A stretch of DNA of 35,632 nucleotides, taken from Nocardioidaceae bacterium. GTDB lineage: Bacteria > Actinomycetota > Actinomycetes > Propionibacteriales > Nocardioidaceae. Below, piece after piece: positions 25,324 to 33,101 of this stretch. The notes under the pieces were generated by a model. It saw only the letters and a program-made list of their open reading frames with translations, was not told where the DNA came from and searched no databases. The position numbers and the translations under genes are program-made. Every line of letters starts with the position of its first letter. Within the stretch, counting starts at the first letter, position 1. The stretch is from the NCBI GenBank assembly GCA_025934895.1, contig JAICWH010000023.1, positions 1 through 35,632 on the forward strand, in the 5' to 3' direction.

Positions 25324-26843
25324 CCAGCCACCTCGTGGGCTCCGACTACACCGACGGAGCGCAGTTGCCCAACTACGTCAATGGCCGGCTCCTCGTCGCC
25401 GAGGACCTGGCCACGGGCCAGGCAACCCTCCGCACCCGCGACCAGTGGATCGGCCAGGCTGCGGGTGCAGGGATCGTGCGTGGCCTGTGGGTCACCGGCT
25501 CCGGTACGACGCTCACGGTCGACCCCGGGCTGGCCGTCTCGGAAGCCGGCGAGCCCGTCGTCGTACCTCACGCCGTGACGCTCGAGCTCGCGGCCGCCGT
25601 GCCGACCCGGACGACCGACGGGGCGTCCTTCCAGTGCTGCGAAAGTTCCGCAAGCCAACCGGTGAACACGGGGTCCGGCTCGGTGGTGCTGGTGGCCCGG
25701 TCGGCCTGCAAGCTCCAGGGCCAGGCGCCACTCGCCCCGCCGCCGTCGACCACCGTCTCGCCCGACTGCACCGCGCGGTGGCTGGTGGAGGGTGTCGAGT
25801 TCCGCACCATCCCGTTGCCCGTCACCGCCACGGTCGCGGGCCAGCAGGTCACTGCCGGGAACCGGCGCAACCTGGTCGCCCACTGGTGCTTCGGCACCGA
25901 GCAGCTCGCGAAGCTCGGCGCCAACCCGTTCGCGTTCGATCCCGCCTACCGGGGCATCGATCTCCTCGACCCCGCCGACCTGACGCCGTACGACGTGCCG
26001 CTCGCCGTCTTCACGTGGACCGGCCAGACCGTCGCGGACCTGGACAACTGGTCCGCCCGCCGACGAGTGACCGCACCCGACCCGACCCCCGGACACTGGT
26101 CGGTCGAGGTGACCGACCGCCGCGAGGCCGACGGCCAGGCGAGATGGCTGCAATTCCAGGACCAGCTCGAGGGGCTGATCTCGGCCGGCCAGACCGCCGG
26201 GTATTCCGGAACCCACTTCGCCCTGCTACCCCCGGTCGGTTTCCTCCCGCTGAGCAGCTCGGGGCTGCGGCTGTTCGCCGGCGACGTGCTCGCCCGGCTG
26301 GGCACCGTCGCCACGGCTGCGGTGTCATCGGCCGTCACGACGACCTCGGCCGCGGCCCGGCTGGCCGAGGTCGACGTGACCGCGGAGCCCGTCGAGGCGG
26401 CGCCACTGACGGCGGACGAGATCGACGTGCAGCAGCTGCGGAGCTACTTCACGAACCTGCTCTCGAGGGCCGCGCTCACCACGGCGCGTGGCTTCACGGT
26501 GGCGAGCTTCTTCGGCGCCACCATGCGCACGGGCGGGATCATCGGCTGGGCGCTCGCCGACCTGGCATTGCGGCAGTCGTGGCGGTTCGCTCCGGTCGCC
26601 GTCCCGACCGACCCGGCCTCTGTCGCGAAGACGCCTCTCTTCACCGGCTACACGGTCCTGGAGAACACCCCGGTCAACACGACGCCCGCCCCCACGCCGG
26701 TGCCCGGGCTGATGGTCGCGGCACGCGCCTCGATACCGCCGCCACACGGCACCTACCTCGTGTTCATCGCCAACCAGCTCTGGCCACCCGGCACCGGCGC
26801 CGCTCCTCAGCGAGTGCCGTTCGTGTCGTCGGTGTTCACATGA
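25320..26843 (+). CDS. eCIS-associated protein, paralogous N-terminal module
   Basis: GTG 25320 overlaps the previous stop. The 507-residue protein shares the N-terminal layout of its neighbour: YVNGRLLVAEDLATGQATLR, AGAGIVRGLWVTGSGTTLTV, DPGLAVSEAGEPVVVPHAV. After that comes a Cys pair (FQCCESS, about residue 105) and a mostly beta region. The C-terminal part (QQLRSYFTNLLSRAALTTAR, then GGIIGWALADLALRQSWRFA) is helical. No family name is known to me. Its place between the tail protein and the ATPase, and the shared module, suggest a second fiber or baseplate-decoration protein that pairs with its neighbour. Confidence 0.55.
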   Translation: MTSHLVGSDYTDGAQLPNYVNGRLLVAEDLATGQATLRTRDQWIGQAAGAGIVRGLWVTGSGTTLTVDPGLAVSEAGEPVVVPHAVTLELAAAVPTRTTDGASFQCCESSASQPVNTGSGSVVLVARSACKLQGQAPLAPPPSTTVSPDCTARWLVEGVEFRTIPLPVTATVAGQQVTAGNRRNLVAHWCFGTEQLAKLGANPFAFDPAYRGIDLLDPADLTPYDVPLAVFTWTGQTVADLDNWSARRRVTAPDPTPGHWSVEVTDRREADGQARWLQFQDQLEGLISAGQTAGYSGTHFALLPPVGFLPLSSSGLRLFAGDVLARLGTVATAAVSSAVTTTSAAARLAEVDVTAEPVEAAPLTADEIDVQQLRSYFTNLLSRAALTTARGFTVASFFGATMRTGGIIGWALADLALRQSWRFAPVAVPTDPASVAKTPLFTGYTVLENTPVNTTPAPTPVPGLMVAARASIPPPHGTYLVFIANQLWPPGTGAAPQRVPFVSSVFT

Positions 26844-28159
26844 GCACACTCGCGATCGGCACGCTCCGCATGCCTCGGCGACGCGGTGGCGCAGTGCCCG
26901 ACCCCGAGCCGGTGCTTGAGGCGATCGTCCCGCGTTCCCAGGATCACCGCGTGCTCATCGTGCGGCGGCTCCGCGTCGCCCTGGGTGACCCGGCCGGGGC
27001 GCGAGACCAGGTCGAGGCAGTACGCCGCCGGGCCGACCACCCGGTCGCCTCCGCGCCCCGGGCCGACGCCGAGGCGATCGAGTTCGCCGACCAGGTCGAG
27101 GCGCTGCTGTGCCTGAGTCGCGACGTGCTTGCCGGCGTCGCGCACCACCGCTGGTGGTGGGCCGGCCGGCTGCCGTCCTACGTCAGGACGCCGGGGGAGA
27201 CCCTGGCCACGCTCTGGACCGGGCAGCCGCGGCTGGTTCCGAAGGTGCTGGCCCAGTGGGCGGCGAGCATCCCGGATGAGCCAGACCGGGCGCTCGACGC
27301 ACTTGGACCGTCAGCCTCGACCGTGCTCGCTGCCGTGCTCGCCGAGTTCCCCGCCTGGGCGGTGCCGGCTCTGGAGCCCGCCGCGAGCGACGAGCCGGCC
27401 AGTCCAGTCGCCCAGCTCCGGGCCGTGTCCGCCGCCATCGCCGGCACGAGACCGCCGGCCAGGCCCTGCTCAACTGAGCCGGCGCCCGCCGCCGGCCAGG
27501 TGCCGACGGATGCGTCAGAGCCCTCCGACATGCCGGAGCCGCCCGTTCGCCCCGGCCCTCGATCTCCTCTCGAGTCGCGCCACGAGGCCGAGATCGCCGA
27601 CTTGGACGAGGAACGGCAACGTCGCCGCATCCACGCTCGGCCAGGCGACGATGAGCCCACCGCGGTGGCACCGCTCTCGCCGTGGACCGGCAGCGGTCCG
27701 GCGACCGAGTCCCAGATGGCGACGCTGCTCTATGCGATCAATCTGGTGCGCTGGTTCCACCTGGAGGAGCGTGTCGAGTCGCCGGGCACGGCCTGGGCGG
27801 TGGTTGAGGCCGTGGGGCGCAACCTCCTGCGCGGCTTGCCGCAGGTGCGTCGGCGCACGCTGCTCGCCGACCCGCTGCTGCCTCTGCTGGCCGATCTCGA
27901 CGGGCGGTCTGGGCGCGGTCCGACCCCGGTGCGGCTCGGCGCGGCGATGAGACCACTTCACCGCTGGCTGGCCGACCACGACGTGCCCGCGTCGGCCTTC
28001 ACCCAGCCCGGCCGCGTCCTCGTCTCGCACACCCACGTCGACGCCGTGCTGGACCTCGAGCTGGTCGACCTGGCCGCGCGGGCCAGCGGCCTCGACCAGG
28101 ACCCCGGCTGGGTGCCGTCCCTGGGCAGGATCGTGCTGTTCCATTTCGAGGGTCGCTGA
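26840..28159 (+). CDS. Unknown eCIS protein adjacent to the ATPase
   Basis: The 439-residue protein starts in a 4-nt overlap and ends in a 1-nt overlap with the AAA+ ATPase gene, so it is tightly coupled to it. Residues 1-190 are helical (IEFADQVEALLCLSRDVLAG, RLVPKVLAQWAASIPDEP). A Pro-rich linker fills 195-250 (EPSDMPEPPVRPGPRSPLES). A second, conserved-looking domain follows (ATLLYAINLVRWFHLEERVE, then WAVVEAVGRNLLRGLPQVRR, and VSHTHVDAVLDLELVDLAAR at the end). I recognise no family. An adaptor or substrate-recruiting partner of the ATPase is the simplest hypothesis. Confidence 0.55.
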   Translation: MSTLAIGTLRMPRRRGGAVPDPEPVLEAIVPRSQDHRVLIVRRLRVALGDPAGARDQVEAVRRRADHPVASAPRADAEAIEFADQVEALLCLSRDVLAGVAHHRWWWAGRLPSYVRTPGETLATLWTGQPRLVPKVLAQWAASIPDEPDRALDALGPSASTVLAAVLAEFPAWAVPALEPAASDEPASPVAQLRAVSAAIAGTRPPARPCSTEPAPAAGQVPTDASEPSDMPEPPVRPGPRSPLESRHEAEIADLDEERQRRRIHARPGDDEPTAVAPLSPWTGSGPATESQMATLLYAINLVRWFHLEERVESPGTAWAVVEAVGRNLLRGLPQVRRRTLLADPLLPLLADLDGRSGRGPTPVRLGAAMRPLHRWLADHDVPASAFTQPGRVLVSHTHVDAVLDLELVDLAARASGLDQDPGWVPSLGRIVLFHFEGR

Positions 28160-30048
28160 TGGCATACGTCGACCGCGTCGTGGACCGGGTCGTCGATCGG
28201 ATCCGGGAGCGCCTGCGGACGCTGGCCGGCCCACCCGACGTCTCGTGGCTCCCGGACCAAGGCGCCCGCGACGTACCGCCTGCCGGACCGCTGGCCCGGC
28301 TGACCCCTCTGGAGGCCGATGTGGTGGTGGCGGCCGGCCTGATCGAGCTCGACATCCGCTTCGGGGCGCTCTTCGCCACCCTCCAGAACCCGCTCCAGTC
28401 CCGCCGGCCGTGTGTCGGCCTGCTCTGCTGGCTTCTCGGCGAACTCGACCTCACCGGGGTCTGCCACGACCTGAGCCGCCATGGGCTGCTGGCCATCGAC
28501 AATCTCGACGATCCGAGGGCGGAGTGGGTGGTGCGCGTTCCCGTGCCGGTCTGGGACGCCGTCAGCGGTGGCCGGATCGACCCGACCACGCTGCCGTCCG
28601 AGCTCACCCTGCGCACCGACTTCCCGCTACTCGAGGACGTGGCGGTCAGCCCCGACCAGGCCTCGCTGCCCAAGCGGCTGCCCGACCTGCTCACCGACTC
28701 GATGATGAGCGCACTCGTGATGCGGGGCCCCCAGGGCTCGGGCCGGACGACGCTGCTCGGATCGGCCGCGGCAACCCTCGGACTCGGCGTCCTCGTGTAC
28801 GACGGCGAGCTCGCAGGTCCGTCCTGGTCGGTGTTCGAGGCCCTCACCGTGCTGACCCCCGTGCTCCCGGTGGTGCGGGTCGAGCCCGGGCCGGGCGAGG
28901 TGCTGACCCTCCCGCCCTTCCGCGTCGACGACCGGCCCCTCGGGGTCGTCTGCGGTCGCTTGGGCGGGCTGTCGGGGCCTTCGCTCGAACACGGACTCAC
29001 CCTGACCGTCCGGCCCGTGGGCCGCGAGGGCCGGCGGCAGCTGTGGGCGGCGGGAGGTGTCGACGACCTGACGGCCGATGCCGACGAGATCGCGGACAGG
29101 TTCCTGCTCACGCCGGGAAACGTCCGCCGGGCTGCGCCGGTCGCACGCCTCCAGGCCCAGGCGGAAGGGCGGAGCCGCGTCGTCGCCGAGGACGTGCGCG
29201 CCGCTTCGCGGACGCTACGACGCCAAGAGCTCGAGACCCTCGCCGCGCTCCTCGACCCCCTGCCACCTGAGGCCCGACCGGTCCTGTCGCCAACCGCGCA
29301 GGCCGAGCTCGACGCCTTGCTGGTTCGCTGCCGACATCGCGAGCGGTTGTCGGAGTCGGTCGCCCACGTCGGCCTCAACCGCGGCGTCCGGGCCCTGTTC
29401 AGCGGAGCCAGCGGCACCGGCAAGACCCTCGCGGCTCGTCACCTGGCCGCCGTGCTCGCCCTGGATCTGTACCGCGTCGACCTGGCCGCCGTGGTCAACA
29501 AGTACATCGGCGAGACCGAGCGCAACCTCGACCGCATGCTCACCCGCGCCGAGGAGCTGGACATCGTGCTGCTGCTCGACGAGGGCGATGCGCTCATGAC
29601 ACGGCGTACCGACGTGTCCAGCGCCAACGACCGGTACGCCAACCTCGAGACGAACTTCCTCCTGCAGCGGCTGGAGACCTTCGACGGCATCGTCGTCGTC
29701 ACCTCGAACGCGGCCGGACGCATCGACCCCGCGTTCGTGCGCCGCATCGACGTCATCGTCGACTTCGTGCCCCCCGACGCCGCCCAGCGTCGCCAGATCT
29801 GGAGCGCCCACCTGCCACCGAACCACCAGGTGTCCGAGCCGCTGCTGGACGACCTCGCGCGCCGGTGTTCACTCACCGGCGGGCAGATCCGGAACGCCGC
29901 CGTCCATGCGTCGCTGCTCGCCATCGACCACGACGCTCCGGTTGGCTCGGCGGAGATCCTCGACGCCGTACGCCGCGAGTACCAGCGCTCCGGGGCCTCG
30001 TCGCCCCTTCCTCCCGCGTCGCCGCGATCCCTGTCGGTACGAGTGTGA
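28159..30048 (+). CDS. eCIS AAA+ ATPase (Pvc15/Afp15-like)
   Basis: The 629-residue protein has a complete AAA+ module in its C-terminal half: Walker A FSGASGTGKTLAARHLA (about residue 415), Walker B IVLLLDEGDALM (about 470, with the catalytic Glu), then a sensor-1/arginine-finger region VVVTSNAAGRIDPAFVRRID and a C-terminal lid. The N-terminal half holds a second P-loop-like motif (MRGPQGSGRTTLLGSA, about 190), where Arg replaces the Walker Lys, so it is probably inactive or structural. Afp15/Pvc15 ATPases are thought to help assemble particles or load cargo. It is followed 13 bp later by the putative cargo gene, which fits a loading role. Confidence 0.9.
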   Translation: MAYVDRVVDRVVDRIRERLRTLAGPPDVSWLPDQGARDVPPAGPLARLTPLEADVVVAAGLIELDIRFGALFATLQNPLQSRRPCVGLLCWLLGELDLTGVCHDLSRHGLLAIDNLDDPRAEWVVRVPVPVWDAVSGGRIDPTTLPSELTLRTDFPLLEDVAVSPDQASLPKRLPDLLTDSMMSALVMRGPQGSGRTTLLGSAAATLGLGVLVYDGELAGPSWSVFEALTVLTPVLPVVRVEPGPGEVLTLPPFRVDDRPLGVVCGRLGGLSGPSLEHGLTLTVRPVGREGRRQLWAAGGVDDLTADADEIADRFLLTPGNVRRAAPVARLQAQAEGRSRVVAEDVRAASRTLRRQELETLAALLDPLPPEARPVLSPTAQAELDALLVRCRHRERLSESVAHVGLNRGVRALFSGASGTGKTLAARHLAAVLALDLYRVDLAAVVNKYIGETERNLDRMLTRAEELDIVLLLDEGDALMTRRTDVSSANDRYANLETNFLLQRLETFDGIVVVTSNAAGRIDPAFVRRIDVIVDFVPPDAAQRRQIWSAHLPPNHQVSEPLLDDLARRCSLTGGQIRNAAVHASLLAIDHDAPVGSAEILDAVRREYQRSGASSPLPPASPRSLSVRV

Positions 30049-30061
30049 AGGAGCCCAGGCC

Positions 30062-32755
30062 ATGGGAGGAGAAGGTTCCGCGCTAGCCGGCACAGAGGCA
30101 GCCTCTGATCCGCAGCGGGCAAAGGCACACACCACCCGTTCCCTGGGTACTTCGTCACCCACCGGGACCACGACTGCCGACCCGACCCGGCAACCGGCCT
30201 ACGCCGCCGAGGAGGACCCCGCTTCGGTCGCCCGACGCAACGTCCGGAACGCCATGGCGGGCCTGCTCGAGTGGATCCCACCCCTTTGGAACGGTGACCC
30301 GGAGGCTGTCATCGACTGGTCGAGGAAGGCGCTCGTCGAGCTCTCGACCGGGCGAAACGGCCAGGGCGAGCCACTGACCCGCGCGGAGCGAATCTACATC
30401 GCGCGCGGCCTCGTGCGGGCGTACGCGGCCCTCAAGGAGGCGGAGAAGGCTGCAGAGCGGGCCGAGGATGGTGCTCTCACGTTTCGCGTGGTCGACCAGC
30501 CCCACCCGTGGACGAGTGGGCGGCCACACAGCGTCGAGGACCTCCCGCCCTTCTTCCCGGGACCGCAGGCCGTGTGGCGCTCACTGGCCAGCCAGGACCC
30601 CGACGCTCCGGTGGAGCCGGCCAGGCGCAGCGCGAGCGAGGACGTGCGCGACGCACCAACAGCCGGAGGACGGCGGAGCGTGCCGAAGCTCGCGCACACG
30701 GTCACGTTCGTCCCGCCGGACACGATCGACGCCACCACGCAGGACGGGCAGCTCGGGATCCTCGCTCTGGTGGTCCGGGCGATGTACCCGACGATGGACA
30801 ACCTGCTCCTCCAATGGCTCGTGCTGAAGCTCGACACAAAGCTCCCCGACGGCAGGCCCCGTTTCGACAGCGCGTGGCTGACGTCGTTCAACGACAAGGT
30901 GGAGGAGAACAAGTTGGAGGAGAACAGGAAGGACAAGGACTACGACCCGAAGATCGAGATCACCGCCGACGAGAAGTTCACGATCGAGCTCGACGGCCTG
31001 CTCATGGTCGCCCCCGATCGCATCAGCCTGATCGGCGCCGAGGTCTATCGAGGCTCCGTCGGGATGTACTACATCGTGGGCGCCGAGTTCGCCGCCTTCC
31101 TCGTCGCGATCACCGGTGGCGCTGTGCTCGGCCTGGCGGGCGCCGAGGGCGGCGCGGTCGCCATGGAGGCGGCGGACGTGGGACTCGACCTCGGTGTCGA
31201 GACCCTGGGGGAGTCCGTGGGCCAAGGCCTGACCAGCTGGGGGCTGTCCGCGCAGACGGCCTACACCACGGCGGCCCCGGCCATCCACATGAGCGTTGCG
31301 ACGACCACGGCGTACTACGGAGTGCAGGCCGCCTCGGAGGGTCGCTTCGGCGAGTGGGCGTTCGAGACCGGCACCGACATGGCCGAGCAGTACTTCATCC
31401 TGCAACCCACCGGCCTGTTCCACACACCCTCCGCCCCGGCGGCCCGGGAGCCGTCGGTCGCCGGCGACGTCGTTGCCACCGATGCCGCGGCACCAGGGGC
31501 CGCATCGGCGGCCACCGAGGAGACGGTCGCCCTGCCGCGGGCCGCCACCGCGACCGAAGAGACGCACGTTCCACGACCGGCCACAGCCGCCACTACCGAG
31601 CAGCCCCCGACAGTCGCTGCCGAGCCCTCGGTCGAAGCTGCCAAGCCGGCACGGCTCTCCGATCTCAGGGAGAAGGCGGACGCCGGGAAGCGCATGCTCG
31701 AACGAGCGGAAAGGAGGTTGGAGGCCGCCGTCCGCGATGAGAAGAGTGCAGCGCGCGTGGCTGAGGCAGACGACCGGGTGCAGGACGTCAAGGCTGAGAT
31801 CGAAACGCGACGACAGGCGGGCAAAGACCCCACCAAGGCCCAGCAGTCGAGGCTCACGCGTGCCGGAAACAGGCTCGACAAGGCACAGGCGAAGCAAGCG
31901 GAGGCCATCCAGGCAGCGCGAGACAAGGTGGAGGCGGCCACACAGGTCGCGGAGGCCCGCATCGCGACTTACGAAGAGGCGAGGGCCGACGCGGCGCAGC
32001 GGGCGGCCCAGCGCGAGGCGAACCGGACCGATCAGGAGCGGCTTCTCAAGATGTGGAATGACGCCCGACCGGAGGTCAGGAAGGAGTTCGCCCGGGTCGA
32101 GATCGACGCGCGCAGGGCCGGGACCTCGTCGGCGCCGCTGACGCAGGCGGAGTACGACGCACAGCTTGAGGCCGAGGCCCGGAATGCGCAGGTGCCGATC
32201 GACAAGAGCGGGCGCATCAACTGGCCGGACAGGGCCGAGGGAGTCAGTCGACTGCCTCCAGGAGCCGTGCAGGAGCTGGATCCGGTCAAGGGCATGACCG
32301 ATGAGGAGCTGGCGGACGTAGCTCGGACCGGGAAGCTGCCTGCCCGGTTGAAGGGGCTCCTCGAGCTCGAGCACAGGAGGATCGCCCAGCGCGTAGGGAA
32401 CTGGCTCGCCAAGGCGGGTGTCCCTGCGGACGAGGCTGCCGCCCTCACCAAGCGGACCGATCCCAGCAACCTCGAACCGGTCTCCCCGGCCCACCATGCG
32501 ACCGTCGACGAGTATCGCGCGCGGTTCAGAGAGGGCCATGACGTCGCAGATCCGATGTCCTCGCTCGACACCCGCGTGCAACGCCCGCTCGAGGGCGCTA
32601 CCGACCAGGAGCTCGCCGACATCATTGCGGCGCTGAGGAAGTACGACGCCGACCTGGATCTGCCGATCCAGCTCGAGACCACGAAGTCAACCCTGAGGGA
32701 CGTCCTTCAGGATGAGATGGCGAGACGACCGGCGTTCAAGGGCCAGGCGTTGTGA
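30062..32755 (+). CDS. Putative eCIS cargo/toxin with HNH/EndoVII-like C-terminus
   Basis: The 897-residue protein starts at ATG 30062 behind AAGGAG. Residues 1-60 are disordered and Thr/Ser-rich, a possible loading leader. Residues 60-140 are helical. A hydrophobic Gly/Ala segment (VGAEFAAFLVAITGGAVLGL, 339-358) could insert into membranes. A Thr/Ala/Pro linker (460-530) leads to a charged coiled coil (530-665). The C-terminus has ELEHRRIAQRVGNWL (H771) and DPSNLEPVSPAHHATVDEYR (N803, H811, H812, D816), resembling the His...Asn-Leu...His spacing of HNH/EndoVII-type nuclease toxins. No DUF4157 zinc-peptidase motif is seen, and no immunity gene follows. A tape-measure role is the main alternative. 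Confidence 0.55.
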   Translation: MGGEGSALAGTEAASDPQRAKAHTTRSLGTSSPTGTTTADPTRQPAYAAEEDPASVARRNVRNAMAGLLEWIPPLWNGDPEAVIDWSRKALVELSTGRNGQGEPLTRAERIYIARGLVRAYAALKEAEKAAERAEDGALTFRVVDQPHPWTSGRPHSVEDLPPFFPGPQAVWRSLASQDPDAPVEPARRSASEDVRDAPTAGGRRSVPKLAHTVTFVPPDTIDATTQDGQLGILALVVRAMYPTMDNLLLQWLVLKLDTKLPDGRPRFDSAWLTSFNDKVEENKLEENRKDKDYDPKIEITADEKFTIELDGLLMVAPDRISLIGAEVYRGSVGMYYIVGAEFAAFLVAITGGAVLGLAGAEGGAVAMEAADVGLDLGVETLGESVGQGLTSWGLSAQTAYTTAAPAIHMSVATTTAYYGVQAASEGRFGEWAFETGTDMAEQYFILQPTGLFHTPSAPAAREPSVAGDVVATDAAAPGAASAATEETVALPRAATATEETHVPRPATAATTEQPPTVAAEPSVEAAKPARLSDLREKADAGKRMLERAERRLEAAVRDEKSAARVAEADDRVQDVKAEIETRRQAGKDPTKAQQSRLTRAGNRLDKAQAKQAEAIQAARDKVEAATQVAEARIATYEEARADAAQRAAQREANRTDQERLLKMWNDARPEVRKEFARVEIDARRAGTSSAPLTQAEYDAQLEAEARNAQVPIDKSGRINWPDRAEGVSRLPPGAVQELDPVKGMTDEELADVARTGKLPARLKGLLELEHRRIAQRVGNWLAKAGVPADEAAALTKRTDPSNLEPVSPAHHATVDEYRARFREGHDVADPMSSLDTRVQRPLEGATDQELADIIAALRKYDADLDLPIQLETTKSTLRDVLQDEMARRPAFKGQAL

Positions 32756-32786
32756 GCACTGAGTTCCACGGGTGATCGACAACGCC
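32746..32786 (+). terminator. Weak hairpin at the end of the eCIS operon
   Basis: GGCGTTGT (32746-32753) pairs with ACAACGCC (32779-32786) across 25 nt, spanning the stop codon of the cargo gene. There is no U-tract and the loop is long, so this is a tentative terminator only. No better hairpin was noticed before the repeat array at 32841. Confidence 0.25.
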
Positions 32787-32840
32787 CTGCAGGCAACGCG
32801 CGATGGCGCGATCAGGCGCCGGCACCCGGGGACGCCGGCC

Positions 32841-32868
32841 GTGACGCATCGGTGACGAGCCGGTGGCG
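32841..32868 (+). promoter_or_regulatory. SARP-type direct-repeat array upstream of the SARP gene
   Basis: GTGACG at 32841 and 32852 and the variant GTGGCG at 32863 lie exactly 11 bp apart. The stretch GCCGTGACGCA-nn-GGTGACG is the same in 18 of 20 positions as one upstream of the eCIS operon (8886-8905). The array is about 235 bp upstream of the SARP start at 33102, suggesting self-regulation through a long leader or a promoter in between. The rest of 32756-33101 contains no supported gene. Confidence 0.55.
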
Positions 32869-33101
32869 ATCGGCCGGGTTGCCGGGGACGTATCAGGACG
32901 TCGATCCGGGGCTCCTCATGAGTCGCTACGTCGACCCGATTACTCGGCCTGGAGGACCCGCGTGGCCCGGTCGCACAACACCGAGGAAGTACTGGACAGC
33001 GGTCGACGGGGTGCGCCACGATCGAGATGTCCGCACCTCGATGGTGCCGACGCCCACACTCACAGAGCCGCTCGGGCGGTATCTCGGCTCAGGGGCCATT
33101 C

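Noticed and set aside
25097-26839. Upstream extension of the frame encoding the 439-aa protein
   Set aside because: It overlaps the well-supported 507-aa gene and is Arg/Pro-rich. ATG 26840 with a 4-nt overlap is the natural start.
8974-32755. Whole locus as a prophage
   Set aside because: No terminase, capsid, portal, holin, lysin or integrase. DUF4255, DUF5908-like, LysM and AAA+ ATPase genes define an eCIS instead.
8974-32755. Whole locus as a type VI secretion system
   Set aside because: No TssJLM membrane complex, no ClpV, and the sheath is a single gp18-like chain rather than TssB/TssC.
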